A stretch of DNA of 62,933 bases, taken from contig CAITIQ010000299.1 of assembly GCA_903892415.1 (NCBI GenBank), positions 1 through 62,933 on the forward strand, written 5' to 3'. The position numbers and the translations under genes were made by a program. This stretch comes from an uncultured delta proteobacterium. Its GTDB lineage: Bacteria > Myxococcota_A > Polyangia > Polyangiales > Polyangiaceae. The notes below the pieces were generated by a model, which saw only the letters and a program-made list of their open reading frames with translations, was not told where the DNA came from and ran no database searches. Positions 51,157 to 60,036 of this stretch are shown here, piece after piece. The first letter of the stretch is position 1; every line of letters begins with the position of its first letter.

Positions 51157-52248
51157 CTACGGCGTGCCGAGCAGCGCTGGCAGCTTGGGTAGCTGCGCCG
51201 TGTAGCTCTCGAGCGCGACGGTCTTTGCGCTCTGGCCACAACCCTCTCCGGCATGGCGGCCCAAGATGAAGGTCTTGGCTGCTGGAATACCAGCGTGGGC
51301 ATACGCGCAAATGTCCGTTGGAGCGTTGCCGTAGGCCTGAACGAAGTCCAACCCTTGCGCCTTCATCTTGTCGAGCGCGCGCTGCTTGAACTTCTGCACG
51401 CCATCCTCCGTTGGCGTCGCCTCGCGCACGTGGTCAGTGACTCGGAGGAAGCTGTCAGGGAAGCCCTTGGCTGCGAGCCAATCTTTGGACTTCTGGCGCA
51501 GCGCTGTGGGCCGCCCAGTGAGATAGACAACGAAGAAGCCAGCCTTAGCGTAGGCATTCACCACCTTGTCTGCGTCAGGGCGCATGTCCGGAACCTTCCC
51601 GGCGAGCACCTCTTCAAAGACTTCGGCGTCGCTGGTCGTCAAGGTCGCGTCTACGTCAAAAACCACTGCTTTGGTCTTTGGTGCGATGGTGACTAGCTTT
51701 GCTTGGGCCCGAGAGCCGTCAGCCGCAACGACGGCGAGGACCTCATGGATTCCAAGGGGGGCGCTCTTCAGCTCGACCTCGGCCCAGCCTTCATCATTCG
51801 TCTCGGTACGGCCTACTTCGGTGTAGCTGCAAGCTGGCTCGGAGCGAGTGAAGAACACCACCGTCTCATCTTCGAGATCTTTGCGCACGGCGCCGTAGCT
51901 GAACTTGGCTCGCAGCTTGGTGCTCTCGCCCGGGTTTGAGAGCTGATCAACGCCAACATGGCGTGGCTCGCCAGCTTTCGCCGCCAACTTGGAGCGACTG
52001 TGGTTGAAGTCGCCGGTCGGTTTGAAGTCTAGCGATGGGGCGGTGCATTTGCTGCTCGCTGCGCTGGATGGGGAGGCAGTGGGCATGGTCGCGCTCGTGC
52101 TTGGGGTGGTCTTGGGCGCTGAAGCGGAGAGCTTCACCGGGGGCTTCGCACTGGCTGTGTTCGTGCTGCCGTCATTGCGCTCGACGCTCTCCGAGATGCT
52201 GGCACAGCCAACGAGGCTGAGAGTGGTAACGAGCCATCGCGCTTGCAT
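51157..52248 (-). CDS. Lipin/LNS2-like HAD phosphatase, lipoprotein
   Basis: 363 residues from ATG 52248. Lipobox 'LSLVGC', a 60-residue Ser/Ala/Pro linker, a beta domain (about 75-190), then an LNS2-type HAD domain: catalytic 'AVVFDVDATLTTSDAEVFEE' (DxDxT), 'FFVVYLTGRPTALRQKSKDW', 'KMKAQGLDFVQAYGNAPTDI'. In eukaryotes the LNS2 fold of lipin and phosphatidylinositol-transfer proteins acts on or binds phosphatidic acid. The protein is exported and lipid-anchored here. Coupled to the TMTC-like gene: a GTG at 52257 would overlap its stop codon. Confidence 0.85.
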   Translation of the reverse strand: MQARWLVTTLSLVGCASISESVERNDGSTNTASAKPPVKLSASAPKTTPSTSATMPTASPSSAASSKCTAPSLDFKPTGDFNHSRSKLAAKAGEPRHVGVDQLSNPGESTKLRAKFSYGAVRKDLEDETVVFFTRSEPACSYTEVGRTETNDEGWAEVELKSAPLGIHEVLAVVAADGSRAQAKLVTIAPKTKAVVFDVDATLTTSDAEVFEEVLAGKVPDMRPDADKVVNAYAKAGFFVVYLTGRPTALRQKSKDWLAAKGFPDSFLRVTDHVREATPTEDGVQKFKQRALDKMKAQGLDFVQAYGNAPTDICAYAHAGIPAAKTFILGRHAGEGCGQSAKTVALESYTAQLPKLPALLGTP

Positions 52249-52253
52249 TGATA

Positions 52254-54728
52254 TCACCTGGGCTCCACTAATGGTGTCTCTGAGACTGTGGCGGAGGAAG
52301 TGTCTTGTACGCTAACCGACTCCGTTGCGCTCTCGGTTGCTTCGCTCTCGGTTGCGGTCTCAGCGGCTTCTTGCCCTGCGGGCTTGTCTCGCATCACGCC
52401 TCCTTGCTTATCCCCATTTCGCAACGTGTCGTCGGCGAGATACGCAATCCACGAGCCGGGGTGAGCCTCCGAGAGCTTACGCAGCTCCTCCTCGTGGAGC
52501 TTGAGCTGCTTGGTATCCCAGAGACATTGCAGTCCCAATACGATGAGACCTTTGTCATTGGGGCCCTTGTCGAAGCCCGTTTTGTAATAGCTCCAAGATT
52601 CTTCGGGGCGACCCATGCGACAAAGCGTATCCCCGGTATAAACGTGAGCCATCGCCCAGTCCGGTGCGAGCTCGAGCGCGATCAGACTCTCCTCGAGCCG
52701 CTCCTGCCAGCGACTGCGGGCGCCGAGCATGACCGAGTAGTTGAGATGGGCCTTTGCGCTGTTGGGAACGGCGTTTTTGGTGTCGCGCCAAAACACCAGG
52801 TCGTCCCGATAGGCGGTTGACTGCAGATACGCGCGGCCGCCTTGGAAGCCGAGGAAGACCGTTGGGATCATCCAAGCGAACGTTCCCCAGCGACGGAGCT
52901 GCTTCGCGCGGTCGAAGGCGGCGGAGAGCAGCAGCGCGACCACCATCGTGGTTCCAAGCACCGGGAAGTACCAAAGCCGCTCGGCTCGAACCGTGGGCAG
53001 CAGCACAGCGATGTTGGAGTGTGGGAAGTAGCTAACGACCAGCCAAACCAGTCCAAGCGCCGCAACCGGTAGTCGATAGTCGGTGGCCGCGGTGGTGCGC
53101 CGTTTCCAAAGACCCTCCACCAGACCGCCGACGAACAGGCAGGCGCACGCACCGTAGGCCATGAGGTCATTGACCGCGTGGGACGGGAAAATGATGTTGC
53201 GGTCTAGTTCTTTGTCCCCAAAGTCCTTGTTCATCTCGCTCGGACCGATGGTGTTGAGCTTGTAGGCCAGCCACGCGGTACCGAAAATGACCACCACTTC
53301 AAACAGCCGTCGCTCCCACAGCGCGATCGCTTTGGTACGCTTCTCAAGCTGCGGATGGCGTGCCTTCTTGGTGAACCACTGGGCCAGACCGACACCAAAC
53401 GGGCGCATGACCCATGCGTCGGGTAGCGGCTCTTTGTGTTGCCACTCTCGCTTGAGGGCCAATACAAAGAGACCTAGCGCTAGGCCGAGCGGGCCAAGCA
53501 TCATGAACCAGCCGAGCACGCTCTCCGGGAAAATGAGCTCGGTTGGCGCCGGCTCCTGGGGGTAGGAGTAGTCGCCCGATAACGTCCAAGGGAAGACCAC
53601 TTGGGAGAGGCCGCGGATATACACTCGGCAAGCCCCCGCGACGCGAAGATCCGCGGGCGCGTCGACCAACGGGTTGTTGAGTCGGTCTTTGGGCAACGGC
53701 GCCTGGTGAAACCAGACCATGAACTCCCGCATGTAGTGCGATGCGGCGGATGAGCCGGGCTCCAAGCCCTCCGCCAGTTCACTCGGAAGAGACGATGGGA
53801 ACCAGCGTTTACGAAGCTCGACGTAGACGATGAAGGCCAACACGGCGCCCACCAACGAAAGCCCTGCGCGGACGAGCCGCGCGGGTTTGTCCGGGTGCAG
53901 CAAATGGGAGAGCAAGAGCGCTGCGACTGGCGTCAACGGCACACAAACAATGGCGCTCTCCTTCGAGAATAGCCCGAGCAATACCGCACTAAAGACGGCG
54001 AAGGGCATTACGTAGGCTCGCGTTGAGAGCGCAGCCAATGCCAAGAGTGCGCCCAAGCCGCCGAGCACATCGGCGATGCCGACGACGCCCGAAACAGCCT
54101 CAGTGAGAATCGCAGCGGTGACGAAGGTGGTGCCGGCCAACCACGCAACGAGGTTGCGCCGTGAAAGCCGGTAGGCCATCGCCACGAACAGAGCCCCGTT
54201 GATGCCGTGGAAGAAGAGATTGAACAGATGCTGCGGCCAGCTCTTCTTCATCAAGTCCGGTAGCGTCTCGACCGGACGCCCTGGATTCATCGACTCGTGC
54301 AGGTTTGCGTAGGAGACCTTCCACGTAGCCGGGACGTTGTTGTCGATCAGCGCCTGCCCACGTTCACCGAACTCAATCAGACCGCGCCAAAGAAGGTTGG
54401 GGACCGGTCGGTAAGAACCGATCGATGCGTTGGCCGGGAGACCCCAAAAGTCACGGTAGATCGCGTCTCCGTACTTGAACGTTGGCTGGTTCAAGTAGGG
54501 GTTGCCGAGCAATGCCTCCTGCTCGTCAAAGATGTAGTTCGTCGTTGGTAGATAGCGGATGTAGAGCAGGACCGAGAGCGTGATCATCGGCCAGAAGGCC
54601 GCAGCGAACGAAGCCGGTCGCACAGCAAAGTAGTGCTTCACCTGCTCCCAGCCGGTCTTGAGCGTGTTGCGAAGCCACGGGAAGCGCATGGGAACGGCGA
54701 GCTTTGCCGGGAGGTTAGAGAGGGTCAC
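52254..54728 (-). CDS. TMTC-like polytopic membrane protein with TPR tail
   Basis: 824 residues from GTG. About 10 membrane helices (about 40-625), then a soluble TPR-like tail (about 650-760, 'KAHLNYSVMLGARSRWQERL', 'MAHVYTGDTLCRMGRPEESW'). A 'GLFSKESAIVCVPL' loop matches the DUF1736 region of eukaryotic TMTC proteins, which are ER O-mannosyltransferases, and an 'FDEQEALLGNPYL' loop follows the first helix like the GT-C catalytic acidic loop. A membrane glycosyltransferase of GT-C type is the best guess. The C-terminal 50 residues are Thr/Glu/Ser-rich. Only 2 bases separate it from the SDR gene. Confidence 0.82.
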   Translation of the reverse strand: MTLSNLPAKLAVPMRFPWLRNTLKTGWEQVKHYFAVRPASFAAAFWPMITLSVLLYIRYLPTTNYIFDEQEALLGNPYLNQPTFKYGDAIYRDFWGLPANASIGSYRPVPNLLWRGLIEFGERGQALIDNNVPATWKVSYANLHESMNPGRPVETLPDLMKKSWPQHLFNLFFHGINGALFVAMAYRLSRRNLVAWLAGTTFVTAAILTEAVSGVVGIADVLGGLGALLALAALSTRAYVMPFAVFSAVLLGLFSKESAIVCVPLTPVAALLLSHLLHPDKPARLVRAGLSLVGAVLAFIVYVELRKRWFPSSLPSELAEGLEPGSSAASHYMREFMVWFHQAPLPKDRLNNPLVDAPADLRVAGACRVYIRGLSQVVFPWTLSGDYSYPQEPAPTELIFPESVLGWFMMLGPLGLALGLFVLALKREWQHKEPLPDAWVMRPFGVGLAQWFTKKARHPQLEKRTKAIALWERRLFEVVVIFGTAWLAYKLNTIGPSEMNKDFGDKELDRNIIFPSHAVNDLMAYGACACLFVGGLVEGLWKRRTTAATDYRLPVAALGLVWLVVSYFPHSNIAVLLPTVRAERLWYFPVLGTTMVVALLLSAAFDRAKQLRRWGTFAWMIPTVFLGFQGGRAYLQSTAYRDDLVFWRDTKNAVPNSAKAHLNYSVMLGARSRWQERLEESLIALELAPDWAMAHVYTGDTLCRMGRPEESWSYYKTGFDKGPNDKGLIVLGLQCLWDTKQLKLHEEELRKLSEAHPGSWIAYLADDTLRNGDKQGGVMRDKPAGQEAAETATESEATESATESVSVQDTSSATVSETPLVEPR

Positions 54729-54730
54729 GG

Positions 54731-55552
54731 CTAGCCTGGCGTCGAGGTCTCGTTCGGGTCGGGAATCATCCAGATGTCGCCCCAGAGCGGCTGCCCACCA
54801 TCGACTCCCCAGACCTGCCCCGTGACGAAGTCATTTTCAGGCGAGGCCAAGAAGATGATGACCCGAGCGATCTCCTCTGGGGTGCCCAGGCGTTTGAGCG
54901 GAGTGGCTCGACGTGCGAGCTCCAAGGCGTGGTCACCGTATTGAGCCGTGCCACTCGAACGAATGTTGTTGCCTGGGGCGACCGCGTTGACCCGAATGTT
55001 GTGTTGCGCCCACTCCACAGCGAGTGACTTGGTGAGGTTCTCAACTCCGGCTCGCGCGGCGCCTGTGTGGCTCATTCCAGGGAAGCCGCGTGCAACCATC
55101 GCCGTGATGTTGATGATCCGGCCGAACTTGCGCGGGATCATCGAACGCACCGCTACTTCGCGCGTCATGGTGAAGGTGCCTGTGAGGTTGTTGCGAATCA
55201 CCGCTTCCCAACCCTTGACCGAGAGCCCCTCGGCGGGACTCGGAAACTGACCGCCCGCGTTGTTGATGAGCACGTCCACTCGACCGAACGTCTCGATCAC
55301 CGCTGACACGAATTGACTTACGGCTTCGCCGTCGCGGATGTCGCAGACCTGTGCGAATACAGCTTCAGCTTTTGCCGAAGGCACCTGCTGCAGAAGCTCT
55401 GCCTTGCCGGCTGCAAGCTTGTCCGCGTTGCGGCCACAGATGGCCACGCTGGCTCCAAGCGTAAGCAGCTCCTTGGCCGTGGCGAGGCCAATGCCGCTGC
55501 CACCTCCCGTTACGAGGACGACGAGATTATCGAACAGCCCAGGGCGAAACAT
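54731..55552 (-). CDS. Short-chain dehydrogenase, PECR-like (trans-2-enoyl-CoA reductase type)
   Basis: 273 residues from ATG 55552. Classical NAD(P) motif 'VTGGGSGIGLATAKELLTLG', 'DVLINNAGGQFPSP'. The catalytic region reads 'FPGMSHTGAARAGVENLTKS', like peroxisomal trans-2-enoyl-CoA reductase (PECR), with His-Thr/Ser-Gly-Ala-Ala-Arg-Ala in place of the Tyr-x-x-x-Lys. So an enoyl-CoA or related reductase is more likely than a sugar or steroid dehydrogenase. First gene of the SDR-TMTC-LNS2 unit, which suggests lipid-linked chemistry. Confidence 0.85.
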   Translation of the reverse strand: MFRPGLFDNLVVLVTGGGSGIGLATAKELLTLGASVAICGRNADKLAAGKAELLQQVPSAKAEAVFAQVCDIRDGEAVSQFVSAVIETFGRVDVLINNAGGQFPSPAEGLSVKGWEAVIRNNLTGTFTMTREVAVRSMIPRKFGRIINITAMVARGFPGMSHTGAARAGVENLTKSLAVEWAQHNIRVNAVAPGNNIRSSGTAQYGDHALELARRATPLKRLGTPEEIARVIIFLASPENDFVTGQVWGVDGGQPLWGDIWMIPDPNETSTPG

Positions 55553-55694
55553 CGACGAGGAGGCCACGTGTGCGGTCCGTACAATGCCTCTTGTGCGGCA
55601 GAAAGATCGAAGGGCAAAGCCGTGAAAAAAACTGTCGGGCAATCCTGCTGCCGCGCAGCTGTCAACGGCCTCGTCGGTCTGGTAAGAAGCCGTC

Positions 55695-56474
55695 ATGCCG
55701 TGGGTGCGAGCATCCCTTCGAGGTCAAGTGGTCTACGCCGAAACCACGGAAGCCGGACAGCTGGCGCTGCAGGGCGGCCGCGTCGAGATTCGCTTCAAGG
55801 CGGGAGGCCCAGGCGAAGAGCCGCCGTTTGCCGGTAAAAAGTATCTAGCGGCGGCACAAAATCTGGCGCTGCTCGCGCCGGGCTCTACAGAGGACGTGGC
55901 CGCAGAGAAGGCCGAGCAGCAGGCGAAGGCCAAGCCCGCTCGAAAGCCGAGCGTCAAACCCAGCCCGAGCGCGAGCGCAGCCGGCCTCGGCGAGGTTGCG
56001 GGCGAGGCTCCAAGCAGCGCCTCGGCTGGACCCAACGTCCTCATCTACACCGATGGCGCTTGCACCGGGAACCCTGGGCCAGCGGGTCTGGGCGTGGTCG
56101 TCGTCGGTGAAGACGAGAACGAGGAGCTAAGCGAATATCTTGGTCACGGCACCAACAACATCGCTGAACTCACGGCGATCTTGCGGGGGGTGGAGCTGGC
56201 AGCTGAGAGGCCTGGCCGCTTGTTGATTCACACCGATAGTCAGTACTCGATTGGTGTGTTGCAAAAAGGTTGGAAGGCGAAGGCCAACACCGAGCTGATC
56301 GAGAAGATTCGCGCGGTCCTGCGCAAGCGGGGTGGGGTTGAGCTTCGCTATGTCAAAGGTCACGCGGGCATTCCTCTGAACGAGCGCTGCGATGAACTGG
56401 CGAGGGCGGCAGTTGTTGGACGTCGCACCGAGCAGAGGACCGTCAAGAACGCAGCCGCGCGGAGAACCGCGTGA
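55695..56474 (+). CDS. rnhA: Ribonuclease HI with N-terminal extension
   Basis: 259 residues. N-terminal ~60-residue domain ('ETTEAGQLALQGGRVEIRFK', 'PPFAGKKYLAAAQNLA') and a Lys/Ala-rich linker, then the RNase H fold with catalytic Asp120 ('IYTDGACTGNPGPAG'), Glu158 ('NNIAELTAI'), Asp181 ('IHTDSQYSI') and Asp233 ('LNERCDELAR'). It removes RNA from RNA-DNA hybrids. The N-terminal domain differs from the usual hybrid-binding domain; it may serve nucleic-acid binding. Its stop overlaps the start of the next gene. Confidence 0.93.
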   Translation: MPWVRASLRGQVVYAETTEAGQLALQGGRVEIRFKAGGPGEEPPFAGKKYLAAAQNLALLAPGSTEDVAAEKAEQQAKAKPARKPSVKPSPSASAAGLGEVAGEAPSSASAGPNVLIYTDGACTGNPGPAGLGVVVVGEDENEELSEYLGHGTNNIAELTAILRGVELAAERPGRLLIHTDSQYSIGVLQKGWKAKANTELIEKIRAVLRKRGGVELRYVKGHAGIPLNERCDELARAAVVGRRTEQRTVKNAAARRTA

Positions 56475-57826
56475 TGTCAGCGCAATCCTTGAAGTCGCCG
56501 CTCGTCATCCTGCTGCTTGCCGGTGATGAGTCGTGCGAGACGGTTTTGCGTGAGCACGGCTCGTCTTTCCGTTCGTTGGAGCTCGAGCGGGAAGGGGAGA
56601 ACACTTACGGCTTGGGTGTTGGCGCGGTACGCCCCAACCCCAGCGCTGTGCTCGACGGGGATGATCACCGCGGCTTGCTCTCCTTGGCTAGCCTTTCGAC
56701 GCAGGTTGATTTTGCCAGCTATCAGCGCGGCACGTTCAATGACTTTCTGTCCGGCGAAGAGACGCCCAACTGCACGGTTCACGTGGTTGCGCTGTTCTCC
56801 TCCAGCAGCGCGCTTGGTCGTACCGACCACGCTATTCAACTCTGCCGCGCGCTGACGTACGCCGAGCTTCCCGTGCGAGTGCACGCAATTTTGGATGGTC
56901 GGGACATGCCAGCGCGCAGCGCCCAGGCGGAGCTCGAGCGCTTTGAGCGCGCGGTTCCAGAGGCCAAGATCGTAACGTTGCTTGGGCGTGACTTCTGTTT
57001 GGGCGAGGGGCTCGCTTGGGAGCATGCCGTACGTGTGCAGCAGCTGTTCTCGGAGAACTACGAGGGGCCGCTGCGCAAGGACATCAATGAGGCGCTCGAG
57101 GCTGGCTACGCCGAGGGCCAGCAAGATTTTGATTTTGCGCCAGTGCGGCTCTTGCCGTTCCGCGGGGTCACCGGCGATCTTCAATGTGACTTCGCCTCAG
57201 CGAGCCCGGTGTGGGAGTGGACAGGCAAAGACGTCGCTGTGTTTCTGCCGACCGAGGGCGCTTCGCTACAGCGAATGGTGGCTGTGCTCACGGGCTCGCA
57301 GGTTCCGGAGTCGGTCGCTGAGCAGTTGAAGGTCCGCGGCCGCGCGATTGTCACGTTTGAACCAGAGCGAATCGCGAGCATGGTGAGCATCCCTAGCTTT
57401 TCGCATGCGCCGGTGATCGTCACCGCCGCCACTGCTCCCTCCTTGTCCGAGCTCGCTGCAAAACATGGTTGGTCGTTCAGCCTGCACGCGACGCCGAACA
57501 CCAAGACCACGGTGGGCTTTCGATTTCAGGGAGACCGTTCAGGCGTCGCGTTGAGCGAGCATGCGGATGGAGCCGGTGCACTGCGCACAGCCGCAGAGTT
57601 GGCGCGGGCTGGCTCCGATGAACTGATCGTGATCGGGGCAGACGTCGTTGACGCGCATATCGCTCTCGTCGAGCTCGCTCAGGCGGTCGCTTCGCGCGGG
57701 GGTACGCTGGTCACGCTGATGGAGGCGCGCGGTCTTATTGGCGCCAATGTGGCCGGCCTCGAGTCCCGATCGGTGCTGGCGATCCACGCGGCTTTGGTAG
57801 ATACGATCAGCGCCCGCGGAGGTTGA
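56474..57826 (+). CDS. Phosphoglycerate-mutase-like protein without metal ligands (probable pseudoenzyme)
   Basis: 450 residues from ATG 56474 (or GTG 56471, GTGA overlap with rnhA). The middle resembles cofactor-independent phosphoglycerate mutase (iPGM): 'VRVHAILDGRDMPARSA' (135-150) and 'TDHAIQLCRALTYAELPV'. Compared with iPGM, the first metal Asp ('DGWG') is 'LLAGDE', the nucleophile Ser loop ('NSEVGHM') is not recognisable, and the late 'TADHGN' is 'TLMEARG'. The chain is also shorter (usual ~510). It should not be a mutase. A structural or regulatory role is likely. The next gene (pseudokinase) starts 4 bases inside. Confidence 0.7.
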   Translation: MSAQSLKSPLVILLLAGDESCETVLREHGSSFRSLELEREGENTYGLGVGAVRPNPSAVLDGDDHRGLLSLASLSTQVDFASYQRGTFNDFLSGEETPNCTVHVVALFSSSSALGRTDHAIQLCRALTYAELPVRVHAILDGRDMPARSAQAELERFERAVPEAKIVTLLGRDFCLGEGLAWEHAVRVQQLFSENYEGPLRKDINEALEAGYAEGQQDFDFAPVRLLPFRGVTGDLQCDFASASPVWEWTGKDVAVFLPTEGASLQRMVAVLTGSQVPESVAEQLKVRGRAIVTFEPERIASMVSIPSFSHAPVIVTAATAPSLSELAAKHGWSFSLHATPNTKTTVGFRFQGDRSGVALSEHADGAGALRTAAELARAGSDELIVIGADVVDAHIALVELAQAVASRGGTLVTLMEARGLIGANVAGLESRSVLAIHAALVDTISARGG

Positions 57827-59064
57827 CGGTGGAGGAGTCCGCTTCGTTTGGCGAATATCGACTTCGCAAAAAACGGCGGTCTTTCGGGCTGTTTGCGATC
57901 TACGAAGTGCAGGACGCTAGGGGGCGCCCGCTTTGGTTGGCCGTCGCTGCGCCCGGTATCCTTCCCGACAACAAAGTGCGCGCTCGCCTCGAGAAGGCGG
58001 CCGATACGCTCGCCAAGCTCCGCACAGATGTTGCGCTGCAGTTCATTCGCTTGGTGGAGGTCGGTGAATCCGTGGGCGTGCTCACCGAGGCACCACCTGG
58101 GCCCGAACTGAACCGGCTGCTGGATGAGAAGCGGCCTTCCCTCGCCGAGCTCGGCGCGGTGATCGTCGCGCTCGCCTTCAGCGTTCACGCTCTGCACCGT
58201 GACGACGTGGTCGGTTTGATGCTCTCGCGTGAGTCGGTCTTCGTTGCAAACGGCCGGGTCCGACTTTCGTTGCTGGAGGCGGTGCTGCGCAGCGACGAGG
58301 ACGACCGCGGCGCTGAATTGCCAACCCGGGGGCCAGACGACGTGTTTGCGGCGCCGGAGCGCAGACGGGGTGAGAGAGCCACCGTGGCCTCCGACGTGTA
58401 CTCGGTCGCGAGGCTCGGCTGGGATTTGTTGGGCGGGCCAGCGCTCGATGATCGCGCCAAAGTTCGCCTCGGGGAGGGGCCAGCCGACGTGGAGCTTTCA
58501 CTGCCAGCCAACGTCGACTTCGACGGCCCTTTGCTCGAGCGCTGCCTGTTGCGAGCCGTGGATCGTACGCCTTCTCTTCGCCATGCGAGTGCGAGGGAGC
58601 TCGCGCTCGAGCTGGCGGTAGCGCTGAACCTTCCGGAGTCGGGCCATGCCCCGGCCTTGTTCGTTCAGGGGGCCGCCACCGTTCAGGAGCTGCAGGCGCC
58701 GGTCGAACGGCTGACTCGTACGTTAATAATGTTATCCGGCGCCGTGGCGCTCATCGCGCTGGCGTTTACTTGGGTTCGGCCGCGCGAGCCCGCTCAACAA
58801 ACTTATAAAGGTAAAAGCTCGGGTCAGGTGCGATTGCTCGCTGAACCTTGGGCCGAAGTGTTCTTGGGCGGAGAGCGCGTGGACGTCACGCCCTTCGCCG
58901 CACCGCTCGAGCTGCCGCCCGGTAAATATGAATTTATCTTCCGGCATCCGTCGGCCCCAGAGGAGCGCCGCAGCATTGAGCTGGCTCCAGGCGGCCGGGT
59001 GACGGTGGACGTGGAAATGCGCATACCCAGCGCGGTTCCCCGCGTCGTCGAGGACACGCCGTAG
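57823..59064 (+). CDS. Pseudokinase with membrane helix and PEGA domain
   Basis: 413 residues from TTG 57823 (or GTG 57829). Kinase-like fold without catalytic residues: no glycine loop, the Lys of VAIK is absent ('WLAVAAP'), the HRD loop is 'GLMLSRES' (131-138), DFG is 'SLLE' (149-152). The APE motif ('AAPERRRGER', 177-) and the following Asp191 ('ASDVYSVARLGWDLL') remain, so the fold is probably kept. A membrane helix near 305-322, then a PEGA-type beta domain (about 335-405, 'AEVFLGGERVDVTPFAAPLE'). PEGA domains are thought to be surface/cell-wall binding. Coupled by 4 bases to the mutase-like gene. Confidence 0.8.
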   Translation: MTVEESASFGEYRLRKKRRSFGLFAIYEVQDARGRPLWLAVAAPGILPDNKVRARLEKAADTLAKLRTDVALQFIRLVEVGESVGVLTEAPPGPELNRLLDEKRPSLAELGAVIVALAFSVHALHRDDVVGLMLSRESVFVANGRVRLSLLEAVLRSDEDDRGAELPTRGPDDVFAAPERRRGERATVASDVYSVARLGWDLLGGPALDDRAKVRLGEGPADVELSLPANVDFDGPLLERCLLRAVDRTPSLRHASARELALELAVALNLPESGHAPALFVQGAATVQELQAPVERLTRTLIMLSGAVALIALAFTWVRPREPAQQTYKGKSSGQVRLLAEPWAEVFLGGERVDVTPFAAPLELPPGKYEFIFRHPSAPEERRSIELAPGGRVTVDVEMRIPSAVPRVVEDTP

Positions 59065-59081
59065 CGCTCGCAGGAATGGCG

Positions 59082-59993
59082 TCAGCCTCGTGTGCCGACT
59101 TCGGCGGCCATTGCAGGCCACGCCAAGATGCGCTCCGCCAGGAACTCGCCTCGATCTTCCTGGACGAAGTGCCCGCCCCAAAAACGTTCGTGCGGCTGAC
59201 CGCTCGCACCAGGGATGTGCTCCTGAAGCGCCTTGTCCGCTTTGCCAAGGATTGGATCGTTCTTGCCGAAGAGGGTCAGGACCGGTTTGTTCCAACGGCC
59301 CAAGACTTCCCAGGCTCGCCGGTTCGCTGGGGTTGCGGGGTCTGCCTCGGAGGTGGGGACGAGAGCGGGGAAGACGCGCGCTCCCGCGCAATAGCGCCGA
59401 TCCGGAAAGGGCGCGTCGTAAGCCTTCCTCACTGCCTCCGAGGGCTTGGTGACGCAGCCGGAGGCGACGATGCGGCCGATCGGGAAGATGGGTGAGTAAC
59501 GAGCGAAGGCGCGCCAAACGCGAAAGGCTGGGGGAACGGCATTGCGCGCGGTGGGAAGAAAGCCATTGGCGACGACGATGCGAGCAAAGCGCTCCTCGTT
59601 CTCGGCCGCGACGCGCAAGCCAATGAGCGAACCCCAATCTTGGCAGACCAAGGTTATCTCCCGGAGGTCCTGCTCGACGAGCCAGCGGGTGACCCAGCGC
59701 ACATGCTTCTCATAGGAATAGTCCGCGGTGTTGGTGGGCTTGTCCGACTTGCCGAAGCCGATCAAGTCAGGGGCGAGAGCTCGAAAACCCGCCTCGGCGA
59801 AGCGAGGGATCATCTTGCGATAGAGGAAGCTCCAGCTCGGCTCACCGTGGAGCATCAACACCGGGCGTGCCGACTGCGAGCCTTCATCGACGAAGTGCAC
59901 GCGCAGGCCTGGCTCAACCTCGGCGTAGTGCGGAGCGAAGGGATAGTCCGGTAAATTTACGAAGCGGGAATCGGGGGTACGGAGGACCTTCAC
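59082..59993 (-). CDS. Haloalkane-dehalogenase-like alpha/beta hydrolase
   Basis: 303 residues, cytoplasmic. '[19 protein letters not shown]' (HGEPSW), nucleophile Asp119 with Trp120 in '[18 protein letters not shown]', acid near '[13 protein letters not shown]', and catalytic His in '[14 protein letters not shown]'. This HG-x-P-x-W / QDWG pattern is that of haloalkane dehalogenases of subfamily I (DhlA, DhmA types), which hydrolyse carbon-halogen bonds. Dehalogenase activity is plausible but the natural substrate is unknown. Convergent with the pseudokinase, 17 bases away. Confidence 0.85.
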   Translation of the reverse strand: MKVLRTPDSRFVNLPDYPFAPHYAEVEPGLRVHFVDEGSQSARPVLMLHGEPSWSFLYRKMIPRFAEAGFRALAPDLIGFGKSDKPTNTADYSYEKHVRWVTRWLVEQDLREITLVCQDWGSLIGLRVAAENEERFARIVVANGFLPTARNAVPPAFRVWRAFARYSPIFPIGRIVASGCVTKPSEAVRKAYDAPFPDRRYCAGARVFPALVPTSEADPATPANRRAWEVLGRWNKPVLTLFGKNDPILGKADKALQEHIPGASGQPHERFWGGHFVQEDRGEFLAERILAWPAMAAEVGTRG

Positions 59994-60036
59994 CCTTCGA
60001 CCTGTATCATCCGAGCAGCCCGTGAGGTTGGTCCCG

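Noticed and set aside
58190..58210. 'LHRDD' in the pseudokinase read as an intact HRD catalytic loop
   Set aside because: By spacing to the following loop it lies in the helix before the catalytic loop; the true HRD position is 'GLM'.
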